Translations under genes and position numbers: made by a program
Part shown: positions 1 through 10,242 of the stretch, in pieces
Layout of the letters: each line of letters starts with the position of its first letter
Numbering within the stretch: the stretch's first letter is position 1
Notes under the pieces: generated by a model
What the model was told of the DNA's origin: nothing
Database searches by the model: none
What the model saw: the letters and a program-made list of their open reading frames with translations, nothing else
DNA from: Niastella yeongjuensis
GTDB lineage: Bacteria; Bacteroidota; Bacteroidia; Chitinophagales; Chitinophagaceae
Reading direction: 5' to 3'
Length of the DNA stretch: 64,000 nt
Assembly: GCF_900110245.1 (NCBI RefSeq)
Contig: NZ_FOCZ01000001.1
Location: forward strand, 806,001-870,000

Positions 1-1
1 C

Positions 2-361
2 AGCGATATTGAATTTCGTTTGCCACAACCATCGTACACCGTGAATACATTGGCCTATTTACAGGAAAAATATCCAACACATCAGTTCGCTATTATTATG
101 GGCAGCGACAGTTTTGAAAACCTGGCCAAATGGAAAAACTATGAGTTCATTCTGCAGCACTGCCCTATCTATGTATACCGCCGGCCAGGCCACGAAGTGA
201 TCAACACTTTTAAAAACGCTACTATCAATATTCTGGATGCGCCGCTGCTGCAAATCTCCGCCACCCATATTCGCAACAATATAAAACAGGGAAATTCTAT
301 ACGCTACCTGGTGCCAGATAAAGTGCTTGAAGAAATAAATAGAAACGGGTACTATCGATAA
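2..361 (+). CDS. nadD: Nicotinate-nucleotide adenylyltransferase, C-terminal part (5' end outside window)
   Basis: NadD transfers AMP from ATP to nicotinate mononucleotide, giving deamido-NAD in the cytoplasm. The frame is open from base 2, so the gene begins left of the window and only about 119 residues are present. Seen: the family substrate motif PSYT near the left edge, the MGSD...KWKNY block, and near the end the nucleotidyltransferase signature ISATHIR followed by RYLVPDKV. These are diagnostic of the NadD branch of the HIGH nucleotidyltransferases. The reading frame ends normally at a TAA. Together with pnuC and nadR at 22.8-24.0 kb it is one of three NAD-biosynthesis genes in the window. 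The 148 bases after it hold nothing I recognise. Confidence 0.93.
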   Translation, partial: SDIEFRLPQPSYTVNTLAYLQEKYPTHQFAIIMGSDSFENLAKWKNYEFILQHCPIYVYRRPGHEVINTFKNATINILDAPLLQISATHIRNNIKQGNSIRYLVPDKVLEEINRNGYYR

Positions 362-509
362 CGGATAAACGAAGTAATACCATGCAACACAGCTGCTTAT
401 TATAAATTGATTAAAGCGGCGGTCAATTCAATAATTCTCCAAATATTTGTAAGGTTAAATCCGGTTACCCAAATAATAACATGAGAAAATATTTGAATGT
501 AATCATATT

Positions 510-1400
510 ATGAAAAATAATATTGTAACCTTTTGCCTGCTCCTGATCGTTGGGTCTGTATCAGCACAAAACATTGATCACCGGTTGCAGCAAAAAATTC
601 AGGAAACAGTAAAAGGGTTGGATGGCGATATTGGCGTGTATGTAAAAAATCTGCGAACGGGAAAAATGGCTGCCTTCAATGCCGATACCATTTTTCCAAC
701 CGCCAGCATGGTGAAGGTTACCATATTAATAGGTATTGAGGATAAGATTGAAAAAGGTGAATTGGATTATCATCAGCAACTTGAATACAGAGACTCTTTA
801 TTTTACGCCGGGGAAGATATTCTCGGTTCTTTCAAAAATGGAGAGAAAATAGGTTTGCACAAAGTGATGATGTTGAGTTTAACCACCAGTGACAACACCG
901 CCAGTTTGTGGTTGCAAAGTTTGGCCGGCAATGGAACCCGCATCAACCAAATTCTCGATTCGTTGGGACTGGTAAATACCCGGGTGAATTCAAGAACGCC
1001 CGGCCGGGAGGCCAGCCGCCAGCAATATGGTTGGGCGCAAACCACTCCCCGCGAAATGGGAACGCTGATGGAAAAAATCTACAACGGTGAAGTGATCAGT
1101 AAAAAGGCTGGCGAAAAAATGATCCGGTTACTGGGAAGAAATTATAATGATGAACAAGCGATCGCGGAAATTCCACCGTACATATTTGTGGCCTCCAAAA
1201 ATGGTTGTGTAAATGCATCGCGCAGTGAAATACTTTTGGTGATGGCGCCACATGGCCCGTATATTTTTTCAGTAGAAACAAAAAATCTGAAGGACCAACG
1301 TTGGGACAACTCAAATGAAGCCTGGCTACTGACCCGGAAATTGTCTGCCCTGTGTTGGAATTATTTTGAACCCCGATCGCGCTGGAAACCATTATTATAA
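510..1400 (+). CDS. Class A beta-lactamase-like serine hydrolase, secreted
   Basis: A 296-residue protein with a cleavable-looking signal peptide (residues 1-19, ending VSAQ), so probably periplasmic. The penicillin-binding fold is shown by the SxxK motif at Ser66-Lys69 (ASMVK) and the SDN motif at residues 127-129, followed by the family TTPxxM helix at 178-183. The third motif, normally KTG, reads KNG (230-232), and the usual ExxLN omega-loop is not recognisable; the only nearby acidic residue is Glu167. True class A enzymes deacylate with a Glu in that loop, so beta-lactamase activity is doubtful and a peptidase or esterase role is possible. It stands alone between nadD and the chromate transporter; no resistance regulator lies beside it. 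Confidence 0.8.
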   Translation: MKNNIVTFCLLLIVGSVSAQNIDHRLQQKIQETVKGLDGDIGVYVKNLRTGKMAAFNADTIFPTASMVKVTILIGIEDKIEKGELDYHQQLEYRDSLFYAGEDILGSFKNGEKIGLHKVMMLSLTTSDNTASLWLQSLAGNGTRINQILDSLGLVNTRVNSRTPGREASRQQYGWAQTTPREMGTLMEKIYNGEVISKKAGEKMIRLLGRNYNDEQAIAEIPPYIFVASKNGCVNASRSEILLVMAPHGPYIFSVETKNLKDQRWDNSNEAWLLTRKLSALCWNYFEPRSRWKPLL

Positions 1401-1460
1401 GACGTCGAAGTGTTACACATTGCCTAACTTGTGATTTTTTTGGATGATGAATAATTGCGA

Positions 1461-2726
1461 ATGATTCTTCTGCGCCATATACCTTTTTTGAAAGCGGTCT
1501 TTTTACATAGTGTATCTGCCTTTGGCGGACCGCAGGGCCATTTTGGAATGGTGATGAAAACTTTCGTTCATCGCCGGCATGATGTTACCGAACAGGAATT
1601 ATTGGAATACAATTCTTTTTGCCAGCTGCTGCCCGGCGCTTCTTCTACCCAGGTACTAACCCTGATAGGTTATAAGCGTGGCGGTATTCCGCTGGCCATT
1701 CTTACCCTGGCTATCTGGATTGCGCCAGCCTGTATTTTGATGGGCGCCTTTTCTTTTCTGCTCGAATTTTTTGACAGCAAATCAATGAGCGAGGGAATTT
1801 TCAAATTCATTCAGCCGATGGCCGTGGGTTTTCTGGCTTTTGCCGCCACCCGGTCTTTCCGGCTCGCCATACATAATAATATTACCCGGGTAATTATGGT
1901 GGTAAGTAGCATTACCACTTACCTGCTTTTCAAATCACCCTGGATCTTTCCCATCTTGTTGGTGATTGGTGGGTTTGTCACCAACCTGAGTGATAAACGA
2001 ATTCCCGAAAAAGCCCAGCCCGTTAAAAAAATAAAATGGGGGAACATCTGGCTGTTTGCCATTATATTTTTGACAGCGGGGATTGTCAGTGAAATGGCCC
2101 GTAAAAATGACTGGCCCAATCGTCGCCCGTTGAACCTGTTCGAAAATAATTATCGTTTCGGAAGTCTGGTGTTTGGCGGCGGACAGGTACTTATCCCCAT
2201 GATGTATGAGCAATATGTTGAACGTCCCAAGTCGCCGGTAGTAATAAGAAAGAACCTGAATAAAAAAGGAAATGTGATCAGCATCGAGCGCAACGATTTT
2301 TATACCGGTGCCGGTATGGTTCGGGCGATGCCTGGTCCTGTATTTTCAGTCGCTTCTTTTATGGGTGGAACGGCCATGAAAGACAAAGGCACTACCTGGC
2401 AAATACTGGGTTGCTTAATTGGGTCCGTTGCTATTTTTTTACCGAGTGCCTTATTAGTGCTTTTTTTCTTTCCCATCTGGCACAACCTGCAACGTTATGT
2501 AATTGTATACCGGGCACTTGAAGGCATCAATGCTGTAGTGGTGGGTATAATGGTGGCCGGTACTATCTATATGATGCGCGATGTTTCGGTGATCGGTTTT
2601 CATACCGTTAGTATGGTGAACCTGGTCGTTATAGCCGGAACCTGGGCCATGCTCACTTTTACAAAACTCCCCTCTCCTGTTATAGTAATGATCTGTTTAC
2701 TGCTCGGTTGGGTATTCCATTTATAA
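1461..2726 (+). CDS. chrA: Chromate transporter, long two-domain form
   Basis: A 421-residue polytopic inner-membrane protein of the CHR family, which exports chromate. Both homologous halves are present: the N-terminal half carries [10 protein letters not shown] and the LPGASSTQ segment, and the C-terminal half carries FGGGQVLIP and MPGPVFS. Length fits the long-chain (LCHR) proteins. The first ATG is at 1461; a TTG two codons upstream (1455) is also in frame but I prefer ATG. A hydrophilic linker at about residues 255-285 separates the halves. In many Bacteroidota this family is present without chromate exposure, so the natural substrate may differ. No chromate regulator (ChrB) is adjacent. 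Confidence 0.9.
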   Translation: MILLRHIPFLKAVFLHSVSAFGGPQGHFGMVMKTFVHRRHDVTEQELLEYNSFCQLLPGASSTQVLTLIGYKRGGIPLAILTLAIWIAPACILMGAFSFLLEFFDSKSMSEGIFKFIQPMAVGFLAFAATRSFRLAIHNNITRVIMVVSSITTYLLFKSPWIFPILLVIGGFVTNLSDKRIPEKAQPVKKIKWGNIWLFAIIFLTAGIVSEMARKNDWPNRRPLNLFENNYRFGSLVFGGGQVLIPMMYEQYVERPKSPVVIRKNLNKKGNVISIERNDFYTGAGMVRAMPGPVFSVASFMGGTAMKDKGTTWQILGCLIGSVAIFLPSALLVLFFFPIWHNLQRYVIVYRALEGINAVVVGIMVAGTIYMMRDVSVIGFHTVSMVNLVVIAGTWAMLTFTKLPSPVIVMICLLLGWVFHL

Positions 2727-2836
2727 TGGCTTAAACACATATGGTTTTCTATTATTTCTGCCTGAATTATAAAATTGGGGATGCGCGCCATTTTTTGTAA
2801 ATTACACTAGAGCTATGCTGCAGCTATTTGAATGTT

Positions 2837-4126
2837 ATGAGGCGCATTCTACTATATTGCTTCCTGCTTGTTTTTATCTCCGGGCCACTGTATGCACAAA
2901 AAGTACTCTCGATAAAATTAGATGCAACTATAAACCCGGCCACTGCAGATTTTATTCACCGGGCCATTGAAGTAGCTCAAAAAGAGCGGGCAACCTGTTT
3001 ACTCATTCATCTCAACACACCTGGCGGATTGTTACAAAGCACCCGTATTATTGTGAGCGATATCCTCGAATCGTCCGTGCCTGTTGTTGTATATGTTTCA
3101 CCTGGTGGTGCGCATGCAGGTTCAGCCGGGGTATTCATTACTATGGCAGCACACATTGCAGCCATGGCGCCGGGAACCAATATTGGCGCAGCTCACCCGG
3201 TTGTTGCCCAGGGACAAATGGATACCATCATGAGTGCAAAGGCTACGAACGATGCCATGGCCTTTATAAGATCCATTGCAAAGAAGCGCGAACGAAATGC
3301 CAACTGGGGAGCTCAGGCAGTAAGCAATAGTGTGTCACTTACAGAAACGGAAGCGTTGGAAAATAATGTCATCAACTTAATAGCATCCAACGAACAGGAA
3401 CTACTAAATAAGATAGATGGTAAAAGTGTTACCGTTAGTTCAGGAACAGTAATACTACAAACAAAACATGCAACGATACAATCACTCGAAATGGGTTGGG
3501 GCGAAAAAATGCTGAACATATTGAGTGACCCCAATGTAGCATACATCTTATTCTTACTTGGGTTATACGGACTCATCTTTGAACTGTACAGCCCGGGCGC
3601 TATATTCCCCGGTATCATCGGCGGTATTTGTATGATCCTTGCTTTGTATACCATGCATACCTTACCAGTGAACTATGCAGGACTGGCGCTGATTGTTTTT
3701 GGGATCATCTTATTTCTGCTTGAAATAAAAATTGTAAGTCATGGCTTGCTGGCCATAGGTGGCGTGATCTCTTTACTACTTGGTTCCATGATGCTCATAC
3801 GAACTGGTGAAACGACAGCTGTAGCCGGTCTTTCATGGACGGTGATCATAACGGCAGTTGGAATTACTACCCTCTTTTTTCTGTTTGTTGTAGGATTGGG
3901 TTTGAAAGCACAACGTGCAAAACCAGCCATGGGATTGGAAGCTATGGTTGGGGAAATTGGTCAGTCGTTAAGTGAATTAAATCCCGGTGGTACAGTGCGT
4001 ATGCATGGTGAAATATGGAAAGCCATTTCATCTGCCGGACTAATTCCCGAAGGAAAAAAAGTGATCGTAACGGGAATTTTGAATCTTACGCTGCAGGTGG
4101 AAGCCTATCATGAATCGTCAGTATAA
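2837..4126 (+). CDS. NfeD-family membrane-bound serine protease (ClpP class)
   Basis: A 429-residue long NfeD (NfeD1b type): signal peptide, ClpP-like protease domain, four to five membrane segments (about 230-365) and a C-terminal OB-fold domain. In the archaeal relative PH1510 a Ser-Lys dyad cleaves stomatin. Here the Ser is in AHAGSAGVF and a Lys lies 39 residues later (MSAKATN), a spacing close to the 41 residues in PH1510, so the dyad is probably intact. The LNTPGG and GTNIGAAHP blocks also fit. I chose the ATG at 2837 over an in-frame TTG at 2828. It is followed 11 bases later by the slipin gene, the classic NfeD-stomatin operon, which supports joint action on membrane quality or lipid microdomains. 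Confidence 0.92.
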   Translation: MRRILLYCFLLVFISGPLYAQKVLSIKLDATINPATADFIHRAIEVAQKERATCLLIHLNTPGGLLQSTRIIVSDILESSVPVVVYVSPGGAHAGSAGVFITMAAHIAAMAPGTNIGAAHPVVAQGQMDTIMSAKATNDAMAFIRSIAKKRERNANWGAQAVSNSVSLTETEALENNVINLIASNEQELLNKIDGKSVTVSSGTVILQTKHATIQSLEMGWGEKMLNILSDPNVAYILFLLGLYGLIFELYSPGAIFPGIIGGICMILALYTMHTLPVNYAGLALIVFGIILFLLEIKIVSHGLLAIGGVISLLLGSMMLIRTGETTAVAGLSWTVIITAVGITTLFFLFVVGLGLKAQRAKPAMGLEAMVGEIGQSLSELNPGGTVRMHGEIWKAISSAGLIPEGKKVIVTGILNLTLQVEAYHESSV

Positions 4127-4137
4127 ACTTATTTCAT

Positions 4138-4905
4138 ATGAATGCTATACCAATTTCAGCTTCGGCAATTGTTATTGTATTGTTCGCGGTGTTTGTATTG
4201 TCAAGCGCCATTCGCATCTTACGCGAATATGAACGTGGTGTTGTTTTCCGCTTAGGTCGACTGCTTTCAGTACGTGGCCCGGGACTTATTATATTAATAC
4301 CGGTGATTGATAAAATGGTGAAAGTAAGTTTGCGCACGGTAGTGATGGATGTGCCACCACAGGATATCATCACAGAGGATAACGTATCTATAAAAGTAAA
4401 TGCGGTTGTATACTTCCGCGTGTTACAACCACAAAAAGCTATTATAGAAGTAGAGAATTATCTCATTGCCACTTCACAATTCTCACAAACAACATTGCGT
4501 AGTGTATTGGGGCAATCGGAACTGGATGACCTGCTTTCGCAACGTGAAAAGATAAATCAGAAACTGCAACAGATCATAGATACGCATACCGAGCCATGGG
4601 GCATCAAAGTATCGAATGTGGAAGTAAAGCAAATAGACCTGCCGCAGGAAATGCAGCGCGCCATGGCCAAACAGGCAGAAGCAGAACGGGAGCGGCGTTC
4701 AAAGATAATTGCTGCTGAAGGGGAATACCAGGCCTCACAACGCCTGGCCGATGCGGCCCGCATTTTAAGTGATCAACCCAGTGCACTTACTTTGCGCTAT
4801 CTTCAAACCCTGCGGGAAATTGCCACGGAGAATAATTCAACAACTATATTCCCGGTGCCGATTGATTTAGTAAAGCCATTTTTGAACCTGGATAAGAGTA
4901 CCTGA
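4138..4905 (+). CDS. Slipin, stomatin/prohibitin (SPFH) family membrane protein
   Basis: A 255-residue SPFH protein. One N-terminal membrane segment (about 8-27) is followed by the band-7 domain, with the stomatin signatures [17 protein letters not shown] and [11 protein letters not shown], then a coiled coil rich in Glu/Arg/Ala (about 170-215) that mediates oligomerisation. Slipins form ring-like scaffolds in the membrane and are the substrate or partner of NfeD proteases. The gene starts 11 bases after the NfeD stop and is surely co-transcribed. A short hairpin with arms GTTAGTAC/GTGCTAAC at about 4924-4948 follows the stop but has no T-run. Confidence 0.93.
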   Translation: MNAIPISASAIVIVLFAVFVLSSAIRILREYERGVVFRLGRLLSVRGPGLIILIPVIDKMVKVSLRTVVMDVPPQDIITEDNVSIKVNAVVYFRVLQPQKAIIEVENYLIATSQFSQTTLRSVLGQSELDDLLSQREKINQKLQQIIDTHTEPWGIKVSNVEVKQIDLPQEMQRAMAKQAEAERERRSKIIAAEGEYQASQRLADAARILSDQPSALTLRYLQTLREIATENNSTTIFPVPIDLVKPFLNLDKST

Positions 4906-4974
4906 TAGAAATATTTATGAACACGTTAGTACGAGGGAGTGTGCTAACTGTTTATAATTAAAAGAATTAGTTAT

Positions 4975-5163
4975 ATGATAAGGAGAAAAAAGGGTAAGAA
5001 AATTTCTTTTAAAAAGATCGGTAAACAGGAAACTGTTATTAAAAACAGAAGTACCTGCAAAGGATACTTTATTTGCTTAAAGCGGGCCAATGAAACACTT
5101 GCAAAACTCGATCTGACCGATTTTATTAATAATCCCCATAAGTATGTATTGACCTCCCAATAG
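4975..5163 (+). CDS. Possible small basic protein, 62 aa
   Basis: The only candidate gene in the 420-base gap between slipin and the GH63 gene. It would encode a 62-residue, strongly basic peptide (N-terminus MIRRKKGKK, then FKKIGK), with no signal peptide or membrane segment. I do not recognise a family. There is no clear ribosome binding site and a competing open frame covers the same DNA on the other strand, so it may not be expressed. The amino-acid mix, with a well-spread hydrophobic pattern in the C-terminal half, is the only argument in favour. The rest of the gap (5164-5324) is AT-rich and shows nothing. Confidence 0.35.
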   Translation: MIRRKKGKKISFKKIGKQETVIKNRSTCKGYFICLKRANETLAKLDLTDFINNPHKYVLTSQ

Positions 5164-5324
5164 TCATTTCCCATTATTTTCCTTTCGTAAACAGTTGCAT
5201 ATTCTTTTATTAAATGCATTCTATGCCCTAACTTCATAATGGTATTTTGTACCATTAATCAGTATTGCTTACCGCCGGTCGCTTGCCAGCGTAATTATAT
5301 TAAAAGTTAGAAGAAAACCGGACC

Positions 5325-7952
5325 ATGAGTGCAGAACATCAACGACTTGCGGCAAATTCCACAAGGAAGATACCTTTGGAACAATGGGGACCGTATTTAA
5401 GTGAACGCCAATGGGGAACTGTAAGGGAAGACTTTAGTCCAAATAGTGATGCCTGGAATTATCTTACCCATGATCAGGCTCGTTTTCGTGCCTATAGATG
5501 GGGTGAAGATGGCATTGCAGGAATTTCCGATTTCTTTCAAAACCTGTGTTTCGCCATTACTGTATGGAATGGAAAGGACTCCATTTTGAAAGAACGCCTG
5601 TTTGGTCTTGGCAATTATGAAGGTAACCATGGTGAAGATGTAAAGGAGTTGTATTACTACCTCGATAATTTGCCTACGCATTACTACATGGAGTATTTGT
5701 ATAAATACCCACAGCAGAAATTCCCATACGACGACCTGCTGGCTGTAAACCGCCAACGCTCACGCACAGAACCGGAATATGAGATCCTCGATACGGGCAT
5801 CTTTAATAACAATGAATATTTTGATGTACAGGTAACCTACGCCAAACACAACTCGAAGGATATCTCCATCAAGATCCATATCCATAACCATCATACCAAA
5901 TCGGCCGAAATAACGCTGTTGCCTACCCTATGGTTTTACAATCGCTGGAGCCACGACTCTTCGAAGAAAAAGCCATCCATCTCCTGGCGTGATAAAAACT
6001 CGGTAAAAGCAACACATCCCCGGTTAGGTACTTACTACCTGTATTTTCAAACACCACATAATATTCTCTTTACCGAGAATGAAACCAACTTTGAAAAGGT
6101 AAATGGCAAACCCAATTTATCGCCTTTTACCAAAGATGCGTTTCATGGCGCTATCATTAAAGGCGAAAATGTGGAAGCCTTGCGTCAAAAGAAATCGGGA
6201 ACCAAGTTTGCCCCGGTATATAAACTCCGCATTCAGGGCGGCCGTTCAGAAACTATTCACCTGCGGCTGAGCAGTAAAACTGTGGATAATCCTTTTGCTC
6301 CGGGCTTTGAAGACATTTATACCCAGCGTAAACAGGAAGCTGATGAGTTTTATGGCAAAGTATTGCAAAATACCACCACACCCGGACTGGCAAAAATTCA
6401 ACGCCGGGCGCTGGCCGGCTTGTTATGGAGCAAACAGTATTACCATTTCGATATAGAAAAATGGCTCACCAATGGTGACGGTCTTACCCCGCCAACCCCT
6501 GGCCGGTTAACAGGCCGTAACCACGACTGGAAACACCTTAAGAACCAGGATATTATCTGTATGCCCGATAAATGGGAATACCCCTGGTACGCAGCCTGGG
6601 ATCTGGCTTTTCAGTGTATACCTATGGCTATGGTTGACCCCGTGTTTGCCAAGCACCAGCTTACGCTTATTATGCGGGAATGGTATATGAAACCCGATGG
6701 CCAGTTGCCTGCCTACGAATGGAACTTCAGTGATGTGAACCCACCGGTGCAGGCCTGGGCTGCCATGGAAGTATACCGTATTGAAAAACAACAAACCGGT
6801 AAGGGAGACATCCCCTTCCTGAAACGCATCTTCCAAAAGCTCATCATCAATTTCACCTGGTGGATAAACCGGAAAGATTCCAACGGGAACAACATGTTCC
6901 AGGGTGGTTTCCTTGGCCTGGATAACATCGGGGTGTTTAACCGCAGTCACCTGGCGCATACCGATATGGAACTGGAGCAGGCTGATGGCACCAGCTGGAT
7001 GGGGATGTATGCATTGAACATGATGGATATGGCATTGGAAATTGCCATGCACGATATTTCATTTGAAGACACCGCCACCAAATTCTTTGAGCATTTCGTA
7101 TTGATTGCTGAGGCGCTGAATGAACAGGGTATGTGGAACCAGGAGGATAAATTCTTCTATGATACATTATCCATTGCCGGTTCTGAACCTTTGCATTTGC
7201 GCATCTTTTCCATTGTTGGACTGACATCGCTTTTTGCAGTATCCACCATTGAAAAGCGAATGCTGGATAAACTCGGTGACTTCAATAAACGGATCACCTG
7301 GTTTGAGGAGTACCGCAAGAAAAATAATAAGTACTGGCCGAATGAAGAAAGACATGATGGAAAAAGTACTCTATTGTCACTGGTGCCAAAAGAAAGAGTG
7401 GTGTTCCTGTTACAGCGGTTGTTGGATGAAACACAGTTCCTCGCGCCGTGGGGTATACGCGCTTTATCCAAGTACCACGAAGCGCATCCCTTCTCGGTGA
7501 CCATCAGGGGTATTGAATATAAGATCCAATATGAACCGGGCGATTCTACCTCTGATATGTTTGGCGGTAATTCAAACTGGCGCGGTCCGTTATGGATGCC
7601 TATCAATTATATCATCATTCAATCTATACGCCACTTTGGTGAATTTTATGGAAATGAACTCGAAGTGGAATGTCCCATTGGTTCAGGCAATAAAATGAAT
7701 TTGGTACAGGTAGCAGAAGAATTGTCGCGCCGCCTGATCACGTTGTTTCAACCTAACCAACACGGCAAACGTCCGGCTCATGGCGCTTACAGCTGGTTCT
7801 ATCAACGTTCTGAAAATGCCGATCTCATTTTATTCTATGAATATTTTCATGGAGAAACCGGTGCAGGATTAGGCGCCAGTCATCAAACAGGTTGGACCGC
7901 CCTGATAGCTGAACTGGTACATTCACTAACACCCACATCTACAGCAAAATAA
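5325..7952 (+). CDS. Glycoside hydrolase family 63-type glucosidase
   Basis: An 875-residue protein of the bacterial GH63 / mannosyl-oligosaccharide glucosidase-like group, (alpha/alpha)6-barrel enzymes that release alpha-glucose from oligosaccharides. Recognised blocks: ERQWGTVREDFS near residue 30, ERLFGLGNYEGNHGEDVKE near 95, YLYKYPQQKFPYDDL near 125, then the barrel with KWEYPWYAAWDLAF near 415, PAYEWNFSDVNPP near 465 and NSNWRGPLWMP near 750. No signal peptide is visible, so it is likely cytoplasmic and may act on imported glycans or compatible solutes. It is transcribed alone and ends at a strong terminator. The substrate cannot be read from sequence. Confidence 0.85.
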   Translation: MSAEHQRLAANSTRKIPLEQWGPYLSERQWGTVREDFSPNSDAWNYLTHDQARFRAYRWGEDGIAGISDFFQNLCFAITVWNGKDSILKERLFGLGNYEGNHGEDVKELYYYLDNLPTHYYMEYLYKYPQQKFPYDDLLAVNRQRSRTEPEYEILDTGIFNNNEYFDVQVTYAKHNSKDISIKIHIHNHHTKSAEITLLPTLWFYNRWSHDSSKKKPSISWRDKNSVKATHPRLGTYYLYFQTPHNILFTENETNFEKVNGKPNLSPFTKDAFHGAIIKGENVEALRQKKSGTKFAPVYKLRIQGGRSETIHLRLSSKTVDNPFAPGFEDIYTQRKQEADEFYGKVLQNTTTPGLAKIQRRALAGLLWSKQYYHFDIEKWLTNGDGLTPPTPGRLTGRNHDWKHLKNQDIICMPDKWEYPWYAAWDLAFQCIPMAMVDPVFAKHQLTLIMREWYMKPDGQLPAYEWNFSDVNPPVQAWAAMEVYRIEKQQTGKGDIPFLKRIFQKLIINFTWWINRKDSNGNNMFQGGFLGLDNIGVFNRSHLAHTDMELEQADGTSWMGMYALNMMDMALEIAMHDISFEDTATKFFEHFVLIAEALNEQGMWNQEDKFFYDTLSIAGSEPLHLRIFSIVGLTSLFAVSTIEKRMLDKLGDFNKRITWFEEYRKKNNKYWPNEERHDGKSTLLSLVPKERVVFLLQRLLDETQFLAPWGIRALSKYHEAHPFSVTIRGIEYKIQYEPGDSTSDMFGGNSNWRGPLWMPINYIIIQSIRHFGEFYGNELEVECPIGSGNKMNLVQVAEELSRRLITLFQPNQHGKRPAHGAYSWFYQRSENADLILFYEYFHGETGAGLGASHQTGWTALIAELVHSLTPTSTAK

Positions 7953-7970
7953 TAGTATTCAAATAGGATT

Positions 7971-8005
7971 AAGCCCCGATGAGCCATAACTATCGGGGCT
8001 TTTTT
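7971..8005 (+). terminator. Rho-independent terminator of the GH63 gene
   Basis: Arms AGCCCCGAT (7972-7980) and ATCGGGGCT (7992-8000) pair perfectly, with an 11-base loop and a run of six T directly after. It lies 20 bases past the glucosidase stop and separates it from the PAP2 gene. Confidence 0.9.
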
Positions 8006-8087
8006 GCGTTCCCCACCCAGCCCCATGGCATAAACATTGCAAAACTGTTAGCGTACAGTCACATATTGTATACATAAAAGGATAGCT

Positions 8088-8957
8088 ATGAAGAAATTAG
8101 TTCTGGTAGTTCCGGCTGTTCTTTTGGTATTCGCAACAGTCTTTGCTCAGAACGATTCTGCAAGCCTAACTCGCGATACATTACCCTTACAACAGCCGGA
8201 CAAAAAAGAGAAACCAGGAAAGGTGTATAAGTTAAACCTGGGTGTAGATATACCGGTGACGGCTATAGGTACCGGATGGTCATTATACGCGTTCTCAAAA
8301 ATTTACAGTAAAGATCCATCAGATCCTGAAACTATTTCGGGGTTGACAAAAAGCAATGTGAATGCTTTTGATCGCTGGGCCATACGGCCCTATAACAAGA
8401 AGGTGGATCAACTTAGCTATATACCTTTTTATGCATCGATGCCGATGCCGATTGCCTTTTTGTTTGATAAGAATATGAGAAAGGATTTTGCGAAGTTGTC
8501 GTTCCTGTATCTGGAGGCCATGTCGATAACCGGCATACTATATACAGGATCAACTTATTTTACAAACAGATACCGGCCTTATGTATACAGTGAAGAAACA
8601 CCATTGGATTACCGCACCCGCGGCGGCGGCAAGAATTCATTTTATGCAGGGCACGTGGCATTGGTAGCCACTTCCACTTTCTTTTATGCACAGGTATATG
8701 CAGACTATCATCCAGACTCAAAAGCCAAATGGGTGTTTTATGGATTGGCAACTGCAGCTACCGGCTATACCGCCTATATGCGGCATCGCGGTGGACTGCA
8801 TTTCCCTTCAGATATCTTGCTTGGGACACTGCAAGGTACCCTGACCGGTTTACTGGTGCCCCGGCTGCACAGAACCAAATGGATCAAAAATCCAAACCTC
8901 ACCATTTTACCATTTACCGGCCAATCGAATGGGCTAGCGGTTCTGTATAAATTATAA
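8088..8957 (+). CDS. PAP2-superfamily phosphatase, exported or membrane associated
   Basis: A 289-residue protein with signal peptide (1-20, ...FAQ) and a C-terminal PAP2 (type 2 phosphatidic acid phosphatase) domain. Visible active-site motifs: NRYRP at 160-164, the C2 His in YAGH at 186-189, and R232-x5-H238-x3-D242 in the third motif. The second motif normally reads PSGH; here it is YAGH, with the catalytic His kept. Family members dephosphorylate lipid phosphates such as undecaprenyl-PP or phosphatidic acid on the outer face of the membrane. The start at 8088 is preceded by AAGGA with 5-base spacing, one of the few SD-like sequences here. The window contains a second PAP2 gene at 57 kb with canonical motifs. 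Confidence 0.87.
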   Translation: MKKLVLVVPAVLLVFATVFAQNDSASLTRDTLPLQQPDKKEKPGKVYKLNLGVDIPVTAIGTGWSLYAFSKIYSKDPSDPETISGLTKSNVNAFDRWAIRPYNKKVDQLSYIPFYASMPMPIAFLFDKNMRKDFAKLSFLYLEAMSITGILYTGSTYFTNRYRPYVYSEETPLDYRTRGGGKNSFYAGHVALVATSTFFYAQVYADYHPDSKAKWVFYGLATAATGYTAYMRHRGGLHFPSDILLGTLQGTLTGLLVPRLHRTKWIKNPNLTILPFTGQSNGLAVLYKL

Positions 8958-8966
8958 GCGGGAATT

Positions 8967-9485
8967 TTACATTACTGAAAACTCAATAGGAAATTCTACA
9001 ATCCCCGACACGTTTGTAAGCGCGTTGGGGAATAATTCCAACGCCATGAAGACTTCGGTGGGCACTTCAAATGGTGGTCTGATGTTCCATCGGGCTGCGG
9101 GAAGAAATCCGAATTTTGGAAAATAGAATTCATGACCAAAAACAAAAACAGCGGTGTAACCCAGATCAGCAGCTTTCTGTAAACCGGTAGTGATCAGTTT
9201 AGCACCAATTCCTTGTTTTTGATATCCCGGATGTACTACCATCGATATTAAACCCAGGCTTTGATAATGGTAGTCGCCATTTGTGATAGTGATTTCGGAA
9301 AATAAAATATATCCGATTAATTTATCATCTGAATAAGCCACTAATGATAACTCAGGAATAAAATGGGATCCCTGGCGCACTTGATCAACTAGTCTGGCTT
9401 CATTCTCCTGCTCAAATACTAATGTATTGAGTTCATAAATCTCATCTATGTCGGCCGGTTGCTCAGGCCGTATTGAAATGTTCAT
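8967..9485 (-). CDS. GNAT N-acetyltransferase, YhbS-like
   Basis: A 172-residue GCN5-related acetyltransferase. The acetyl-CoA loop is seen in HPGYQKQGIGAKL (Q/RxxGxG/A type), and the YhbS-type C-terminal block VFGHEFYFPKFGF follows. The substrate (small molecule or protein amine) is unknown. I chose the ATG at 9485, which begins directly with the usual IRPEQPADI strand; an ATG 14 codons upstream (9527) would add an atypical Asn-rich leader. It converges on the PAP2 gene with 9 bases between the stops. The 200 bases upstream show nothing clear. Confidence 0.87.
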   Translation of the reverse strand: MNISIRPEQPADIDEIYELNTLVFEQENEARLVDQVRQGSHFIPELSLVAYSDDKLIGYILFSEITITNGDYHYQSLGLISMVVHPGYQKQGIGAKLITTGLQKAADLGYTAVFVFGHEFYFPKFGFLPAARWNIRPPFEVPTEVFMALELFPNALTNVSGIVEFPIEFSVM

Positions 9486-9697
9486 TGTATTGGCATTACA
9501 TATGTTATTATACAAATTACGAACCACTCTGTTGGCATGTCTTGAACAAACAACTACGACTGTTACTATATAAGATAACGCAAAGCCGTGATAAGTTGTA
9601 TGTGAAAAATCAAGATTTTGTTAAGGGTTAGCAAATGCATGTATATATACGAGATGTAAGCTGATTTGGTTTCTATACAACAAACTACAAGAGGCAT

Positions 9698-10174
9698 TTA
9701 TAATTCCAAAGCAACTATTGATCTGGAGTAATCGTATTGTAAGTCTTCATGCAGGTTCAGTAAAGTTTTATTGATCTTCTCTAACTGACCTTTATACAAG
9801 TTGGTAATAAGGGCATTTTTTTGAATGGGAATACCTGCTTCTTTTATCGACTGCAGAAAATAGATCAACAATTCAACGGTTGCCTGAGCCGAACCGGTAT
9901 ACCGGATGTGTTTATTGATGATGCGAAGAATTTTGCGCAGTGTTTTCTTTACGAAATATAAATTGTTGTGGTTGATTTGTGCAAATTCCTCATCTATTTC
10001 TTTTTTAACTGATTGCACAAAACCCTGTTCATCGTGCGCTTCAAATAGCAGATACGTTAATAACTCTTTGTTTTCCTTTTTATATTTTGCCAGCCGCAGG
10101 CACAGTTCCGTTAACTCTGTAGCGGGCATATTTAATAATTCCTGTTTTAGTTCATGAACGGTAGCGCTTCTCAT
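9698..10174 (-). CDS. Conserved helical protein of unknown function, 158 aa
   Basis: I do not recognise a named family. The 158 residues are predicted by eye to be almost wholly alpha-helical, with charged Leu-rich heptads (ELTELCLRLAKYKKENKELL at 19-38) and no signal peptide or membrane segment, so a small cytosolic helical protein. The N-terminus MRSATVHELKQELL suggests a protein-protein interaction or nucleic-acid accessory role, but no catalytic motif is seen. The gene is monocistronic; upstream on the same strand lies the remnant of a GNAT gene. Similar short helical proteins are common in Bacteroidota, which supports it being real. Confidence 0.7.
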   Translation of the reverse strand: MRSATVHELKQELLNMPATELTELCLRLAKYKKENKELLTYLLFEAHDEQGFVQSVKKEIDEEFAQINHNNLYFVKKTLRKILRIINKHIRYTGSAQATVELLIYFLQSIKEAGIPIQKNALITNLYKGQLEKINKTLLNLHEDLQYDYSRSIVALEL

Positions 10175-10242
10175 AGTTGCAAAAATATTGAATTTGGGCA
10201 GGTCACTTTACAAACCGCCACCCAGGTAAGGTAATCCGTATG

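Noticed and set aside
4971-5255. 94-codon minus-strand frame between slipin and the GH63 gene
   Set aside because: Composition is less protein-like than the plus-strand frame, it has no promoter or terminator, and it conflicts with the 62-residue candidate.
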